A DNA stretch of 36,321 nucleotides from Deltaproteobacteria bacterium (lineage in GTDB: Bacteria > Desulfobacterota > GWC2-55-46 > DRQE01), in contig WGFM01000026.1 in the NCBI GenBank assembly GCA_015492245.1, forward strand, positions 1 to 36,321. Direction: 5' to 3'. Numbering within the stretch: position 1 is the first letter of the stretch; each line of letters starts with the position of its first letter. A program made the translations under genes and the position numbers. The notes under the pieces were generated by a model, which did not search any database, was not told the DNA's origin, and was given only the letters and a program-made list of their open reading frames with translations. Below are positions 1 to 8,431 of this stretch, piece by piece.

Positions 1-602
1 AGCCCAAGCCATGTTGCCGTCTGGTAGCCAATGATGCCTGCAACGAAACTTGGCAGCAATACATCGTAGAACATGGCACCAACGAACAGCACCTCTATGC
101 CGAATATGGCACCTGCTATGGGAGCACCGAATATGGCAGAAAAGCCAGCGCTTATGCCGCATATAACGATCTTCTTTCTGTCTGTATCGTTCAGCCTGAA
201 CATATCTGCCACCAGACTCGCCAGCCCTGCCCCTATCTGTGCACAGGGCCCAACCTTACCCACAGAACCCCCTGCAACTATGGTAACCACAGTTGCAACA
301 AACTTTACCGGCACCACCTTTACATTCATCCTGCCAGAGTGTTTGTGCACAGCCTCTATGACCTTCTCTGTGCCGTAGCCTGCGGCATCCCTGTCGAAGA
401 CCTCTATCAGAAGGGCCACTGCAAAGAGTGCAACAGGCAGGAAGAAAAAGTAATACTCCGGCCGTATGGAGTATCCCCACTCAAGTAGCGATACGAAGAG
501 GTAGGTGGAAGAACCAACCAGTATACCTATGAAGGTGGCAATGAGGAACCACTTGAGCACACTTGCTATAAGAACGGTCTCTTCACCGAGCCTCAGCCTC
601 AT
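1..602 (-). CDS. ClC-family chloride channel/transporter, N-terminal part (cut by window edge)
   Basis: The first 200 residues are visible and the 3' part lies outside the window. ClC proteins are inner-membrane dimers that move Cl- (or F-) as channels or H+ antiporters. Seen here: a first membrane segment (about 10-38), a second (about 52-68), then GYGTE (74-78) where the family has GSGIP, GKVGP (114-118) where it has GREGP, and the hydrophobic run ICGISAGFSAIFGAPIAGAI that is typical of ClC helices G-I. The gating glutamate of GREGP is therefore a valine (V116), as known for vertebrate ClC-K channels. The ATG at 602-600 directly follows the truA stop codon, so it is the last visible member of that operon. 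Family assignment is firm; channel versus exchanger and substrate are inference. Confidence 0.88.
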   Translation of the reverse strand, partial: MRLRLGEETVLIASVLKWFLIATFIGILVGSSTYLFVSLLEWGYSIRPEYYFFFLPVALFAVALLIEVFDRDAAGYGTEKVIEAVHKHSGRMNVKVVPVKFVATVVTIVAGGSVGKVGPCAQIGAGLASLVADMFRLNDTDRKKIVICGISAGFSAIFGAPIAGAIFGIEVLFVGAMFYDVLLPSFVAGIIGYQTATWLG

Positions 603-1340
603 TCAATATTCCACCTCTTTAAGGAACAGCCCCTGCGGTGGGGCCGTAACATTTGCAAGGGTTCTGTCCCTTGCACCTATTATTCTCTCAATGTCTGCGG
701 GGCTTATCCTGCCAAGCCCGCATGTAACAAGGGTGCCCACCATTATCCTCACCATGTGTCGTAAAAAGGCGGTGCCCTTTACGGTAATCTCTATGAAGCC
801 CTCTTCGGCCTCCTCCACGGTGAACTCCAGTATCTCCCTTACGGTGGTCCTTGCATCGCAACCAGATGCCATGAAGGATCTGAAGTCCTTCTTTCCGATA
901 AAAAACTCTGCCCCCTGCCTCATAAGCTCAACATCGAGTGGATGGAACACGCTCCAGCACCTTGCCCTCGCAAGGGGTGGTATGTAGTCTCTGTTGAATA
1001 TCCTGTAGAGATAGGTCTTGCTCTTTGCACTCCTCCTTGCGTGGAACCGAAGGGGCACCTCTTCTGCCCCTCTTACGGCCATATCTCCTGGGAGTATGGA
1101 GTTGAGCCCCCTCTTTATACCGTAAAGTGGTATGCGCGATGTTGTGGTAAAGTTTGCCACCTGCCCCATGGCATGCACACCACTGTCTGTGCGTGAGGCA
1201 CCCACCAGCCTGACACCCTCGCCTGTAAGCACCTTTATGGCATGTATAAGGGTTCCCTGTATGGTGGGTCTTGTGCTCTGTATCTGCCAGCCTGCGTATC
1301 TTGTGCCATCGTATTCGAGGAGAAGCTTTATGTTGCGCAT
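603..1340 (-). CDS. truA: tRNA pseudouridine synthase A
   Basis: TruA isomerises uridines 38-40 in the anticodon arm of many tRNAs to pseudouridine. The 245-residue length is normal for the family. The catalytic aspartate sits in the motif RTDSGVHA (residues 50-57, Asp52), and the N-terminal EYDGTRYAGWQIQ and the FLRHMVRIMVGTL block near the C terminus are also diagnostic. The ATG at 1340 follows an AGGGG ribosome-binding site 13 bp after the asd stop codon, and the stop codon abuts the ATG of the ClC gene, so it is co-transcribed with both. No irregularity seen. Confidence 0.96.
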   Translation of the reverse strand: MRNIKLLLEYDGTRYAGWQIQSTRPTIQGTLIHAIKVLTGEGVRLVGASRTDSGVHAMGQVANFTTTSRIPLYGIKRGLNSILPGDMAVRGAEEVPLRFHARRSAKSKTYLYRIFNRDYIPPLARARCWSVFHPLDVELMRQGAEFFIGKKDFRSFMASGCDARTTVREILEFTVEEAEEGFIEITVKGTAFLRHMVRIMVGTLVTCGLGRISPADIERIIGARDRTLANVTAPPQGLFLKEVEY

Positions 1341-1353
1341 GGCCCCTGCATAC

Positions 1354-2379
1354 CTACAGATACTCCTTTATGAGAAGCTCTGCAATCTGGACGGCATTCA
1401 GTGCAGCCCCCTTCCTCAGATTGTCCGATACAACCCACAGGTTTATACCGTTCTCCACAGTATCGTCCTCTCTTATTCTACCAACGAATACCTCGTCCCT
1501 TTCGGAGCAATCGACCGGCATGGGATAGAGGGCACCCTGAGGGTCATCCACCACCTCTACCCCCGGGGCATCCTTGAGTATGTCTCTTACCTCATCGGCT
1601 GTCAGGGGCTCTTCTGTCTCTATGTTTATGGCCTCAGAGTGTCCCACGAAAACAGGCACCCTCACGCATGTGGCGGTAACCCTTATGGAGTCATCCTCCA
1701 TTATCTTCTTCGTCTCCATTACCATCTTCATCTCTTCCTTTGTGTAGTCGTTCTCGAGGAAGACATCTATGTGGGGTATGCAGTTGAAGGCTATCTGGTG
1801 GGGGAACACCCTGCACTCGAACCCCCTCATGTTGAAGAGCATCCTTACCTGGTCTGAAAGCTCGTCCATGGCGGCCTTTCCTGCACCTGATACAGACTGG
1901 TAGGTCGAGACCACAACGCGCCTTATCCTGAACCGCTCGTGTATGGGCTTAAGGGCCACCACCATCTGTATGGTGGAGCAATTGGGGTTCGCTATTATAC
2001 CGCGGTTCTTGTAGTCTCCTATCCTGTGTGGATTCACCTCTGGCACGACAAGGGGCACATCTGGCTCCATCCTGAACCGCGATGTGTTGTCTATAACCAC
2101 ACAGCCCTGGGATACGGCCTTTGGAGCATACACCTTAGATACACTCGCCCCTGGTGAGAACAGCCCTATATCCATACCCTCAAAGCTCGCATCCTCGAGG
2201 GGCTCTACGGTGAGTTCCTCGCCCCTGAACTCCATCTTCTCGCCGGCACTGCGCTGGGAGGCAAAGAGCCTCAAGCTTCTTACAGGAAACTCCCTATCTT
2301 CGAGTATGCTTACAATCTCTTTACCAACAAGCCCTGTTGCCCCCACAACACAGAGGTTGAACCTCCTCTTTCCTGCCAA
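1354..2379 (-). CDS. asd: Aspartate-semialdehyde dehydrogenase
   Basis: Asd reduces aspartyl-4-phosphate to aspartate semialdehyde with NADPH in the cytoplasm, the branch point to lysine/diaminopimelate, threonine and methionine. The 341-residue product has the nucleotide-binding loop VVGATGLVGKEI (11-22), the catalytic cysteine in NPNCST (Cys134) and the SVSGAGKAA segment. The start is a TTG (2379-2377): the sequence AAAGGAGGG lies about 8 nt upstream and overlaps the rmuC stop codon, and no ATG gives a better placed start. Sits between rmuC and truA with a 16-bp and a 13-bp gap, in one operon. Confidence 0.96.
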   Translation of the reverse strand: MAGKRRFNLCVVGATGLVGKEIVSILEDREFPVRSLRLFASQRSAGEKMEFRGEELTVEPLEDASFEGMDIGLFSPGASVSKVYAPKAVSQGCVVIDNTSRFRMEPDVPLVVPEVNPHRIGDYKNRGIIANPNCSTIQMVVALKPIHERFRIRRVVVSTYQSVSGAGKAAMDELSDQVRMLFNMRGFECRVFPHQIAFNCIPHIDVFLENDYTKEEMKMVMETKKIMEDDSIRVTATCVRVPVFVGHSEAINIETEEPLTADEVRDILKDAPGVEVVDDPQGALYPMPVDCSERDEVFVGRIREDDTVENGINLWVVSDNLRKGAALNAVQIAELLIKEYL

Positions 2380-2395
2380 ACCCTTCGCCCTCCTT

Positions 2396-3478
2396 TTATG
2401 GTAGTTCCTTCATCTCGTACTCTTTGAGCCTTTCCACCCCTGATAGTCTTTCTCTGAATTTTTCCATCCTCTTGAGTGTATCGTCGTATTTGTTCCTGCT
2501 GTTTGTTATGTGTCTTCCCAGTGTCTCGAAGTCGTCTGCAACCCTGTCGAACTCTGTGCCCAGGGCTTCAAGGTGTTTAAGTATTGCCTGTGCCTTCTTA
2601 CTTATCTCGAGGCCCTTTAGTCCCATAACTATGGTCTGTAGATAGGCGTAAAGGCTGTTGGGAGACACAGGTATGACCCTTTTGGACAGTGCATAGTTCC
2701 ACAGGCCTGCCTCTTCAAGGGGTTCCTCTTTTATTATGGTCTCGTAGTAGACATTCTCAGCAGGTATGTACATGAGGGCAAAGTTGAATGTGCCCTCTTC
2801 GTGCATTATGTAGTCCTGTGCTATCTTGTCGATGTGTTTCTTTACATCCTGGACGAAGCTTCTTCTGGCATCACGCCTTTCCCTGTCCGCTGTTGCGGCA
2901 AGTATCCTTCTGAAGTTCTCCAGCGGAAACTTTGCATCCACCGGCACAAGCCCATGGCTCAGCCGTATTATGGCATCAACGGTCTTTCCGTTCCTGAATT
3001 TGTACTGGAGTGTGTAGTTCTGTTCCGGTAGAATCTGGCGCAGGAGGTCTTCAAGGAGGAACTCGCCGAGCCCGCCCCTCAGTTTTGGAGAGCGGAGTAT
3101 CTCCTGGAGGGTGGATATGTCCCTGCCCACCTCGAATATCTGCTCTGCAGCCTTCGAGAGCTCTCCCAGGCTCTGTTTGAGCTCGCCCACCACCTTCGCA
3201 GCGTTGTCCATCCTCTGGTTGAGCTGCCCTGTGGAGGTCTGAAGCTGTGATGTTACAGAGCTCAACTGGGTTGCCACCTGCGAGGTTATACCGGAGAGCT
3301 GCTCGTTCACTATGGAAAGATGTTTCGTAAGAGAGTCTGTAAGCTCCCGCCTCAGCGTGTCTGTATCCTGCTTGAGGTTGTCTATGGCATCACGGTCTCT
3401 CCTGAGGGCTGGCGCTATCCACACAACAAGCACAACAACAAGCACCAGAAGCAGCCCTGCTATTAGATACTCCATCAT
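2396..3478 (-). CDS. rmuC: RmuC-family DNA recombination protein
   Basis: RmuC proteins are membrane-anchored, coiled-coil proteins with a nuclease-like core; in E. coli RmuC limits recombination at inverted repeats, though the biochemical role is not settled. The 360-residue product has one N-terminal transmembrane helix (about 4-24), a long coiled coil rich in Leu/Gln/Ser heptads (about 30-130) and the RmuC core with GGLGEFLLEDLLRQILP, VDAIIRL and VPVDAKFPLENF. The start ATG overlaps the TGA of the activase gene (ATGATGG), which points to translational coupling. Its stop region carries the ribosome-binding site of asd. Confidence 0.93.
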   Translation of the reverse strand: MMEYLIAGLLLVLVVVLVVWIAPALRRDRDAIDNLKQDTDTLRRELTDSLTKHLSIVNEQLSGITSQVATQLSSVTSQLQTSTGQLNQRMDNAAKVVGELKQSLGELSKAAEQIFEVGRDISTLQEILRSPKLRGGLGEFLLEDLLRQILPEQNYTLQYKFRNGKTVDAIIRLSHGLVPVDAKFPLENFRRILAATADRERRDARRSFVQDVKKHIDKIAQDYIMHEEGTFNFALMYIPAENVYYETIIKEEPLEEAGLWNYALSKRVIPVSPNSLYAYLQTIVMGLKGLEISKKAQAILKHLEALGTEFDRVADDFETLGRHITNSRNKYDDTLKRMEKFRERLSGVERLKEYEMKELP

Positions 3479-6400
3479 CTCGTCTGCCTTTCCATGAACT
3501 CCCTTGCCTGGTGCACAAACGCCTCAAGCCTTGTCATGGCGTTGGTGTCCTCTATGCCTTCATAGACCATGTTGAGGTATGGGATGTTTCCATACTTCTC
3601 CCTCACCCTCTTGAGTATGCCGTTCACCACTGTGCCTGGCATACAGGTGAAGGGCATAACATTTATTATACCCGATGCACCGTGGGCTATGTAGTCTATG
3701 ACCTTGCCCACACTCAGGACTGCCTCACCCTCGAAGGACTCGTGTATATAGGGGGCTGCGTACTCTATAATCTCTTTTGTATGGGGTTCGTGGCCGCTCC
3801 TTAAGTCTCCGTCGAATATGGCGAGCATCTTCTTCTCGTAGCGGTGCTGGAAGAAGTCGTTGAACGCCACCTTGAGGAAGTTCATGTATCCACCCCTTCT
3901 CAAGTTCTTCTTCTTTGCCGTATAGTTTATGTAGTAGAGCCATTCCGCTATGGGGGGCACCCTCACCTCTGCACCGAGGGCCTCGAGTTTTTTCACTATG
4001 TCCTCGTTACTGAAACGGTTGCTCCTCACATATATCTCTCCCACGATACCCACAACCGGCCTTGAACCCACTGCTTCTACAGGGATGGAGCTGAATGCCC
4101 TCCTGGCATAGAGGAGTTCTTTTTCAGGGAACCTCTTCTCCCTTATGGCATCGCATACCCTGTGTATACACTCCCAGTAGAGCTTTTCCACCTCCTCTGG
4201 GTTGTTCGCATAGGGTCTTACCTCACGCAGCCTCTTCTCGAGCAGATCCACTGCCACCATGCCCCACCATGCAAGTTTTGGAAAGTCTCCATCCACCATG
4301 CCGAGTTCCGAATAGAACTTTTCATCCTGATCCGGTGCATACACAGGCACCTGTGGGTAGCCGAGCTCATCGAGTATCAGCCTGTGGTAGCGGTTGTACT
4401 GGCCGAACCTGCAGGGCCCCTTGCCAGAGGGCATGAAGAAGGCACTCCTTTCGGGGTCGAAGTCCTTGCTCTTTACGATCTTCACCATATCGCCTGTGGT
4501 TATTATAGAGGGGTAGCACTCTCTTCCCGAGGTATAGCGTCTTCCCCACTTAAGGGTCTCCTCATCGGGCTCTGGCATGACCACCGCATCTATGCCACAG
4601 GCCTGGAAGGCCGCAGCTATTGCATGCGAGCCATCTGCCATGTTGGGCAGATACAACCGCTTCTTTATGGTTGTTTTCATGTTGCGCTTGGGTCTTTCCA
4701 GTGTGCCCCTGCGCTCCTTTATGTTCCTGAGGCTGTCGAGATAGGCCTCGCACCTTGTAATCGCACCTGCATCTGCAGAGTGCTCGTCTATCTCGAGCTG
4801 GAGGAAGGGCTTTCCAGCAAGGGTGTCCTTGAAGAAGTGCGTTATATAGGAATCGGGCCCGCAGCCAAAGTTGGTTATATAGACGGCAAAGAGCCGTGGG
4901 TCATCGCGCACAAACTTTGCCGTTGCAAGTATCCTCTGTCCGCTCTTCCAGTACATCTCCCCTGCCATCTCGTCATCTATGAGCTCTTCCACCGCCAGCA
5001 TATCGAATGGTATGGCAACCACTTTCATCTCCTTGAGCCTCTGCGGGAGCTCAAGGTTCGTGCCAGGGTCCATGGTGTTGTAGGGTCTACCCACTATGAC
5101 AAGGGCAATATCATCATCCTTGAGAGATGAAAGCACCTCTCTGCCCCTTTCAAGAAGTCTTCTCTTGAACTCCTTCTGCACATCCATTGCAATCTGGAGT
5201 GCCCTGTCCACGCCCTTTCTATCACACCCCAGGGTATGGCCAAACTGGTAGAACTCCTTCTTAACGAGGCTTTCCCTCTGATTGAAGTGTATGATGGGCG
5301 ATATTATCTCCACACCTTCCTTCTCGAAATCGAAGGAGGACTTCGCTATATAGGGGAAACTCTGCACATAGGGGCAGAGCTGGGTGAAGAACTGTCCCTT
5401 CTTAGCAGGTGGCATGTTTATGACACTGGGCAGGAAAATCTTCCTGATCCCCCTGTCCACAAGGTCTCTTATATGTCCGTGTGCCACCTTAACCGGGAAA
5501 CAGGTTTCGGTAACTATCGTTTCTATTCCTTCCTTGCATATATCCTTGTTGGTGGATCTGGAGAGAACCACCCTGTAGCCCAGCTCATTGAGGAATGCCT
5601 TCCAGAAGGGATACCACTCGAACATCATCAGTATCCGTGGTATGCCAATGATGGGGCTGTCTTCTGGAAGGGTCTTACCCTTGTACATGGTAAGAAGGAG
5701 CTTTTCCCTTTCTGTAAAGAGGTCTGGCACCTTGCTCACAGATGTGCCCTCTCTTTTCACATCGTATTTTTCGCATCTGCCACCGTAGTAGAGTGGTTTC
5801 TCGCCCTCTATGAGGACCTTTCTTACCTCGCAGATGTTGGCACAATCTCTGCACTCGAAAGACTCTATGGAGTATCGCTTCTTACTCAGGTCGAACCCCT
5901 TGAAGTGTGTGGGTTGTGAGGGGTCTTTCTCTCGCATGGCGAGTATTGCAGCCCCTATGGCACCCGTAACATCGTGGTGTTCTGGCACGGTTATCTTCTT
6001 TCCTGTAACCTTCTCGAAGGCCGAAACCACCGCAAGGTTTGCAGCGGTGCCACCCTGGAAGAAGATGTGCTCCCCTATCCTTCTATCGCCGACCACCCTG
6101 TTCAGGTAGTTGTGCACTATGGAATATGCAAGCCCTGATAGGAGCCCGCTTTTGTCCACCCCTTTCTGCTGGTGATGAACCATGTCGGTCTCTATGAAGA
6201 CGGTGCACCTTTCACCCATGGGTGCAGGCGAGGCAGCATCCAGTGCAAACTCGCTGAACTCCTTCTTTATGTTTATGCCCAGCCTTTCTGCCTGTTCCTC
6301 GAGAAAAGAGCCGGTGCCAGCGGCACAGACCTTGTTCATCTCGAAGTCCACCACCACGCCGTCCTTTATGGCTATGTATTTCGAGTCCTGCCCGCCTATC

Positions 6401-7668
6401 TCGAATATGGTATCCACCCTGGGGTCTATCGTAACGGCTGCGGTTGCCTGGGCTGTAATCTCATTTCGCACCACATCTGCCCCTATGAAGTCCGCCGTAA
6501 GGTATCTGCCAGAACCAGTGGTTCCAACCCCCAGGACATTTACATCCCTGCCGCATTCTTCCTCGATCTCCTTCAGCCCCTCTCTTACTGCCTCAAGGGG
6601 ACGGCCTGCTGTCTTGAGATACCTCTTTGCCACAACCTTCATCTCTTTGTCTATGAGCACCACATTTGTGCTGGTAGACCCAACATCCACACCAAGGTAT
6701 ACATCCACCTTCCCACTGGATGGAAACACATATCCAGTAGAACTCTGCCTGTGTGATGGATGGCCTTCTGGCCTGTGGAGCCTGGAGAGCCCTCCCTCGT
6801 GCTCACCAAGACCCTGAGAAACAAACCTCTCAAGCTCCTCAATCCCTTTGAACTGGCCAACGCCCTTTCTCCTTTCGAGGGCTATGAATACAGCACCCAG
6901 GGCACCCATGAAGGAGAAGTGCTCGGGGATTATATAATCGCAGTCATCGAGCTCGAGCACATCCTTGAATGCCTTTCTCACCCCCGGGTTTGCTGCCACC
7001 CCCCCCTGGAAGGAGACCACCTTCCTGAACTCCTTGCCCTTGCCTATGGTGGCCTTGAAATTCCTTGCCACTGCATAACACAGGCCTGCCACAATATCGT
7101 AGTCAGGGGTAGCTGTCTGCTGGAGGTGTATCATGTCGCTCTTTGCGAACACACTGCACCTGCCGGCGATACGGGGCGGGTTCTTGCTCTTTAGCGCCAA
7201 TCTGCCGAACTCCTCTATGGTAAGGTTCAGCCTTGTTGCCTGCTGGTCAAGAAAAGAGCCCGTTCCAGCGGCACATACTGAGTTCATCTGGAAGTCCTCT
7301 ATGCGCAGTGTGCCATCGCTTTCTGGCTCCAGGAATATGAGCTTTGCATCCTGTCCACCCATCTCTATGATGGTTCTCACCTCTGGATGGTAGACCTCTG
7401 TCGCCTTTGCCTGGGCTATAACCTCGTTTATGAAGGCAGCCCCTATAAGGGGGGCTATGGTCTTGCCACCTGTGCCCGTGGTTGCAACGAGCTCGACAGA
7501 GTCCCTGCCGTAGCGGGAGAGTATCTCCTCAAAGATGGAGAGGGTAGTTCTGAATGGCTCGCCCTTTGTCCTGACATAGTGCTCCTCCAGTATTTCCCTT
7601 TTCTCATCGAGTATTACCGTGTCGGCACTAACAGAGCCGATGTCCATGCCTATGTAAATCTTCCCCAT
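3475..7668 (-). CDS. Double-domain 2-hydroxyacyl-CoA dehydratase activase-like ATPase with DUF2229 region
   Basis: A 1397-residue protein of the BadF/BadG/BcrA/BcrD (HgdC-type) family. Such ATPases use ATP hydrolysis to fire low-potential electrons into dehydratases or reductases through a [4Fe-4S] cluster bridging a dimer. This protein carries two complete activase modules in tandem. Module 1 (about 3-265) has GMDIGSVSADT, EMGGQDAK and cluster cysteines C132 (CAAGTGSF) and C171 (AGRCSVF). Module 2 (about 322-578) has GVDVGSTSTN, EIGGQDSK, C448 and C488. A cysteine cluster follows (C606, C609, C613, C632), then a DUF2229-like region with the block TETCFPVKVAHGH and a long C-terminal part related to dehydratase subunits. 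So both halves of a cluster-bridged dimer sit in one chain. Start ATG 7668 is preceded by AGGAGGGG; first gene after the promoter at 7725-7753. Physiological substrate unknown; large proteins of this build are widespread in anaerobes. Confidence 0.9.
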   Translation of the reverse strand: MGKIYIGMDIGSVSADTVILDEKREILEEHYVRTKGEPFRTTLSIFEEILSRYGRDSVELVATTGTGGKTIAPLIGAAFINEVIAQAKATEVYHPEVRTIIEMGGQDAKLIFLEPESDGTLRIEDFQMNSVCAAGTGSFLDQQATRLNLTIEEFGRLALKSKNPPRIAGRCSVFAKSDMIHLQQTATPDYDIVAGLCYAVARNFKATIGKGKEFRKVVSFQGGVAANPGVRKAFKDVLELDDCDYIIPEHFSFMGALGAVFIALERRKGVGQFKGIEELERFVSQGLGEHEGGLSRLHRPEGHPSHRQSSTGYVFPSSGKVDVYLGVDVGSTSTNVVLIDKEMKVVAKRYLKTAGRPLEAVREGLKEIEEECGRDVNVLGVGTTGSGRYLTADFIGADVVRNEITAQATAAVTIDPRVDTIFEIGGQDSKYIAIKDGVVVDFEMNKVCAAGTGSFLEEQAERLGINIKKEFSEFALDAASPAPMGERCTVFIETDMVHHQQKGVDKSGLLSGLAYSIVHNYLNRVVGDRRIGEHIFFQGGTAANLAVVSAFEKVTGKKITVPEHHDVTGAIGAAILAMREKDPSQPTHFKGFDLSKKRYSIESFECRDCANICEVRKVLIEGEKPLYYGGRCEKYDVKREGTSVSKVPDLFTEREKLLLTMYKGKTLPEDSPIIGIPRILMMFEWYPFWKAFLNELGYRVVLSRSTNKDICKEGIETIVTETCFPVKVAHGHIRDLVDRGIRKIFLPSVINMPPAKKGQFFTQLCPYVQSFPYIAKSSFDFEKEGVEIISPIIHFNQRESLVKKEFYQFGHTLGCDRKGVDRALQIAMDVQKEFKRRLLERGREVLSSLKDDDIALVIVGRPYNTMDPGTNLELPQRLKEMKVVAIPFDMLAVEELIDDEMAGEMYWKSGQRILATAKFVRDDPRLFAVYITNFGCGPDSYITHFFKDTLAGKPFLQLEIDEHSADAGAITRCEAYLDSLRNIKERRGTLERPKRNMKTTIKKRLYLPNMADGSHAIAAAFQACGIDAVVMPEPDEETLKWGRRYTSGRECYPSIITTGDMVKIVKSKDFDPERSAFFMPSGKGPCRFGQYNRYHRLILDELGYPQVPVYAPDQDEKFYSELGMVDGDFPKLAWWGMVAVDLLEKRLREVRPYANNPEEVEKLYWECIHRVCDAIREKRFPEKELLYARRAFSSIPVEAVGSRPVVGIVGEIYVRSNRFSNEDIVKKLEALGAEVRVPPIAEWLYYINYTAKKKNLRRGGYMNFLKVAFNDFFQHRYEKKMLAIFDGDLRSGHEPHTKEIIEYAAPYIHESFEGEAVLSVGKVIDYIAHGASGIINVMPFTCMPGTVVNGILKRVREKYGNIPYLNMVYEGIEDTNAMTRLEAFVHQAREFMERQTR

Positions 7669-7724
7669 GTGGCCCCTCCTGAATGCAGTATTTCTTGAAG
7701 ACCTGTTGCCCGAAAAATAGCTAT

Positions 7725-7753
7725 ATTATCTTTTATTTCCTGTGGTCTGTCAA
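7725..7753 (-). promoter_or_regulatory. Sigma-70-type promoter of the activase-rmuC-asd-truA-ClC operon
   Basis: On the minus strand TTGACA (7753-7748) is followed after exactly 17 bp by GATAAT (7730-7725), differing from consensus at one base. Transcription would begin near 7718, about 50 nt before the activase ATG. Nothing else promoter-like is visible further down this operon, whose genes overlap or nearly touch. Confidence 0.8.
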
Positions 7754-7782
7754 CACATAGTCCTTGCAGGATTATGACAAAA

Positions 7783-7801
7783 AATCCCCTGAACGGGGAT
7801 T
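7783..7801. repeat. Perfect 7-bp inverted repeat between two divergent promoters
   Basis: Arms AATCCCC and GGGGATT flank TGAAC. It lies in the 286-bp gap between the divergent activase and tadA genes, about 30 bp upstream of the minus-strand -35 box and 107 bp upstream of the plus-strand one. It lacks a T-run, so it is not a terminator; a regulator-binding site is possible. The rest of this gap (7669-7954) holds only the two promoters and A/T-rich sequence. Confidence 0.4.
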
Positions 7802-7907
7802 CCAGGGTAAGGGCATTATCATCATTCATCAATGTAGGGTCCTACCCGTATATTTTGCACCATATTTTAACCAAAAAATGGAGCTTAATCAATCAAAAGA
7901 GGAAGGC

Positions 7908-7936
7908 TTGACATACTCTCTGTTTTCCTGTATTTT
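7908..7936 (+). promoter_or_regulatory. Sigma-70-type promoter of tadA and the mutase gene
   Basis: TTGACA (7908-7913), a 17-bp spacer and TATTTT (7931-7936). The transcription start would fall near 7943, leaving a leader of only about 12 nt that consists of the G-rich ribosome-binding site (7944-7951) and the ATG at 7955. Confidence 0.78.
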
Positions 7937-7954
7937 AGCCAACTGGGGGGGCAG

Positions 7955-8431
7955 ATGGCTACAGACGAAGACATACACTTTATGAGGGAGGCCCTCAAAG
8001 AGGCGCTCAGGGCGGAATCGAAAGAAGAGGTGCCTGTGGGGGCTGTGGTCGTGGTGGATGGCAGGGTCGTGGCAAGGGGGCACAATCTCAAGGAAAAGAG
8101 CCTCGACCCAACAGCCCATGCAGAAGTCCTGGCGATAAGGAAGGCGGCAAAGAGGCTTAAAAACTGGCGTCTTAAAGAGGCAGCGCTGTATGTAACGCTC
8201 GAGCCATGCATAATGTGTGTGGGTGCAATGGTGCAGGCTCGTGTTGGGCGGGTTGTCTTTGCAACAAAGGACCCAAAGGCAGGTGCCTGTGGCTCGGTAT
8301 ACCATATACCGGCTGACAACAGGCTCAACCACCGGATAGTGGTTGAGGAAGGCATACTCCGGGAAGAAGGAGAAGCCCTTCTCAAAGAGTTTTTCAAAAG
8401 ATTGAGAAGACAAACGGAGGAGACCCGATGA
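7955..8431 (+). CDS. tadA: tRNA-specific adenosine deaminase
   Basis: TadA deaminates A34 to inosine in the anticodon wobble position of tRNA-Arg(ACG). The 158-residue protein has the zinc-deaminase signature: HAE (55-57, His ligand and catalytic Glu57) and PCIMC (84-88, Cys85 and Cys88 as ligands), plus the TadA-typical FATKDPKAGACGS loop. ATG 7955 follows a run of G residues. Its TGA overlaps the ATG of the downstream mutase (ATGA), so the two are translationally coupled. Free cytosine/guanine deaminases share the fold, but length and the tRNA-binding FATKDPKAGA region favour TadA. Confidence 0.93.
   Translation: MATDEDIHFMREALKEALRAESKEEVPVGAVVVVDGRVVARGHNLKEKSLDPTAHAEVLAIRKAAKRLKNWRLKEAALYVTLEPCIMCVGAMVQARVGRVVFATKDPKAGACGSVYHIPADNRLNHRIVVEEGILREEGEALLKEFFKRLRRQTEETR

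Noticed and set aside
4162-5130. A 322-codon plus-strand open frame
   Set aside because: Lies antisense to the activase gene, with no ribosome-binding site and shadow-like composition.
7834-7845. Small palindrome GTAGG-GT-CCTAC in the activase/tadA gap
   Set aside because: Only five base pairs with a 2-nt centre; not distinguishable from background.
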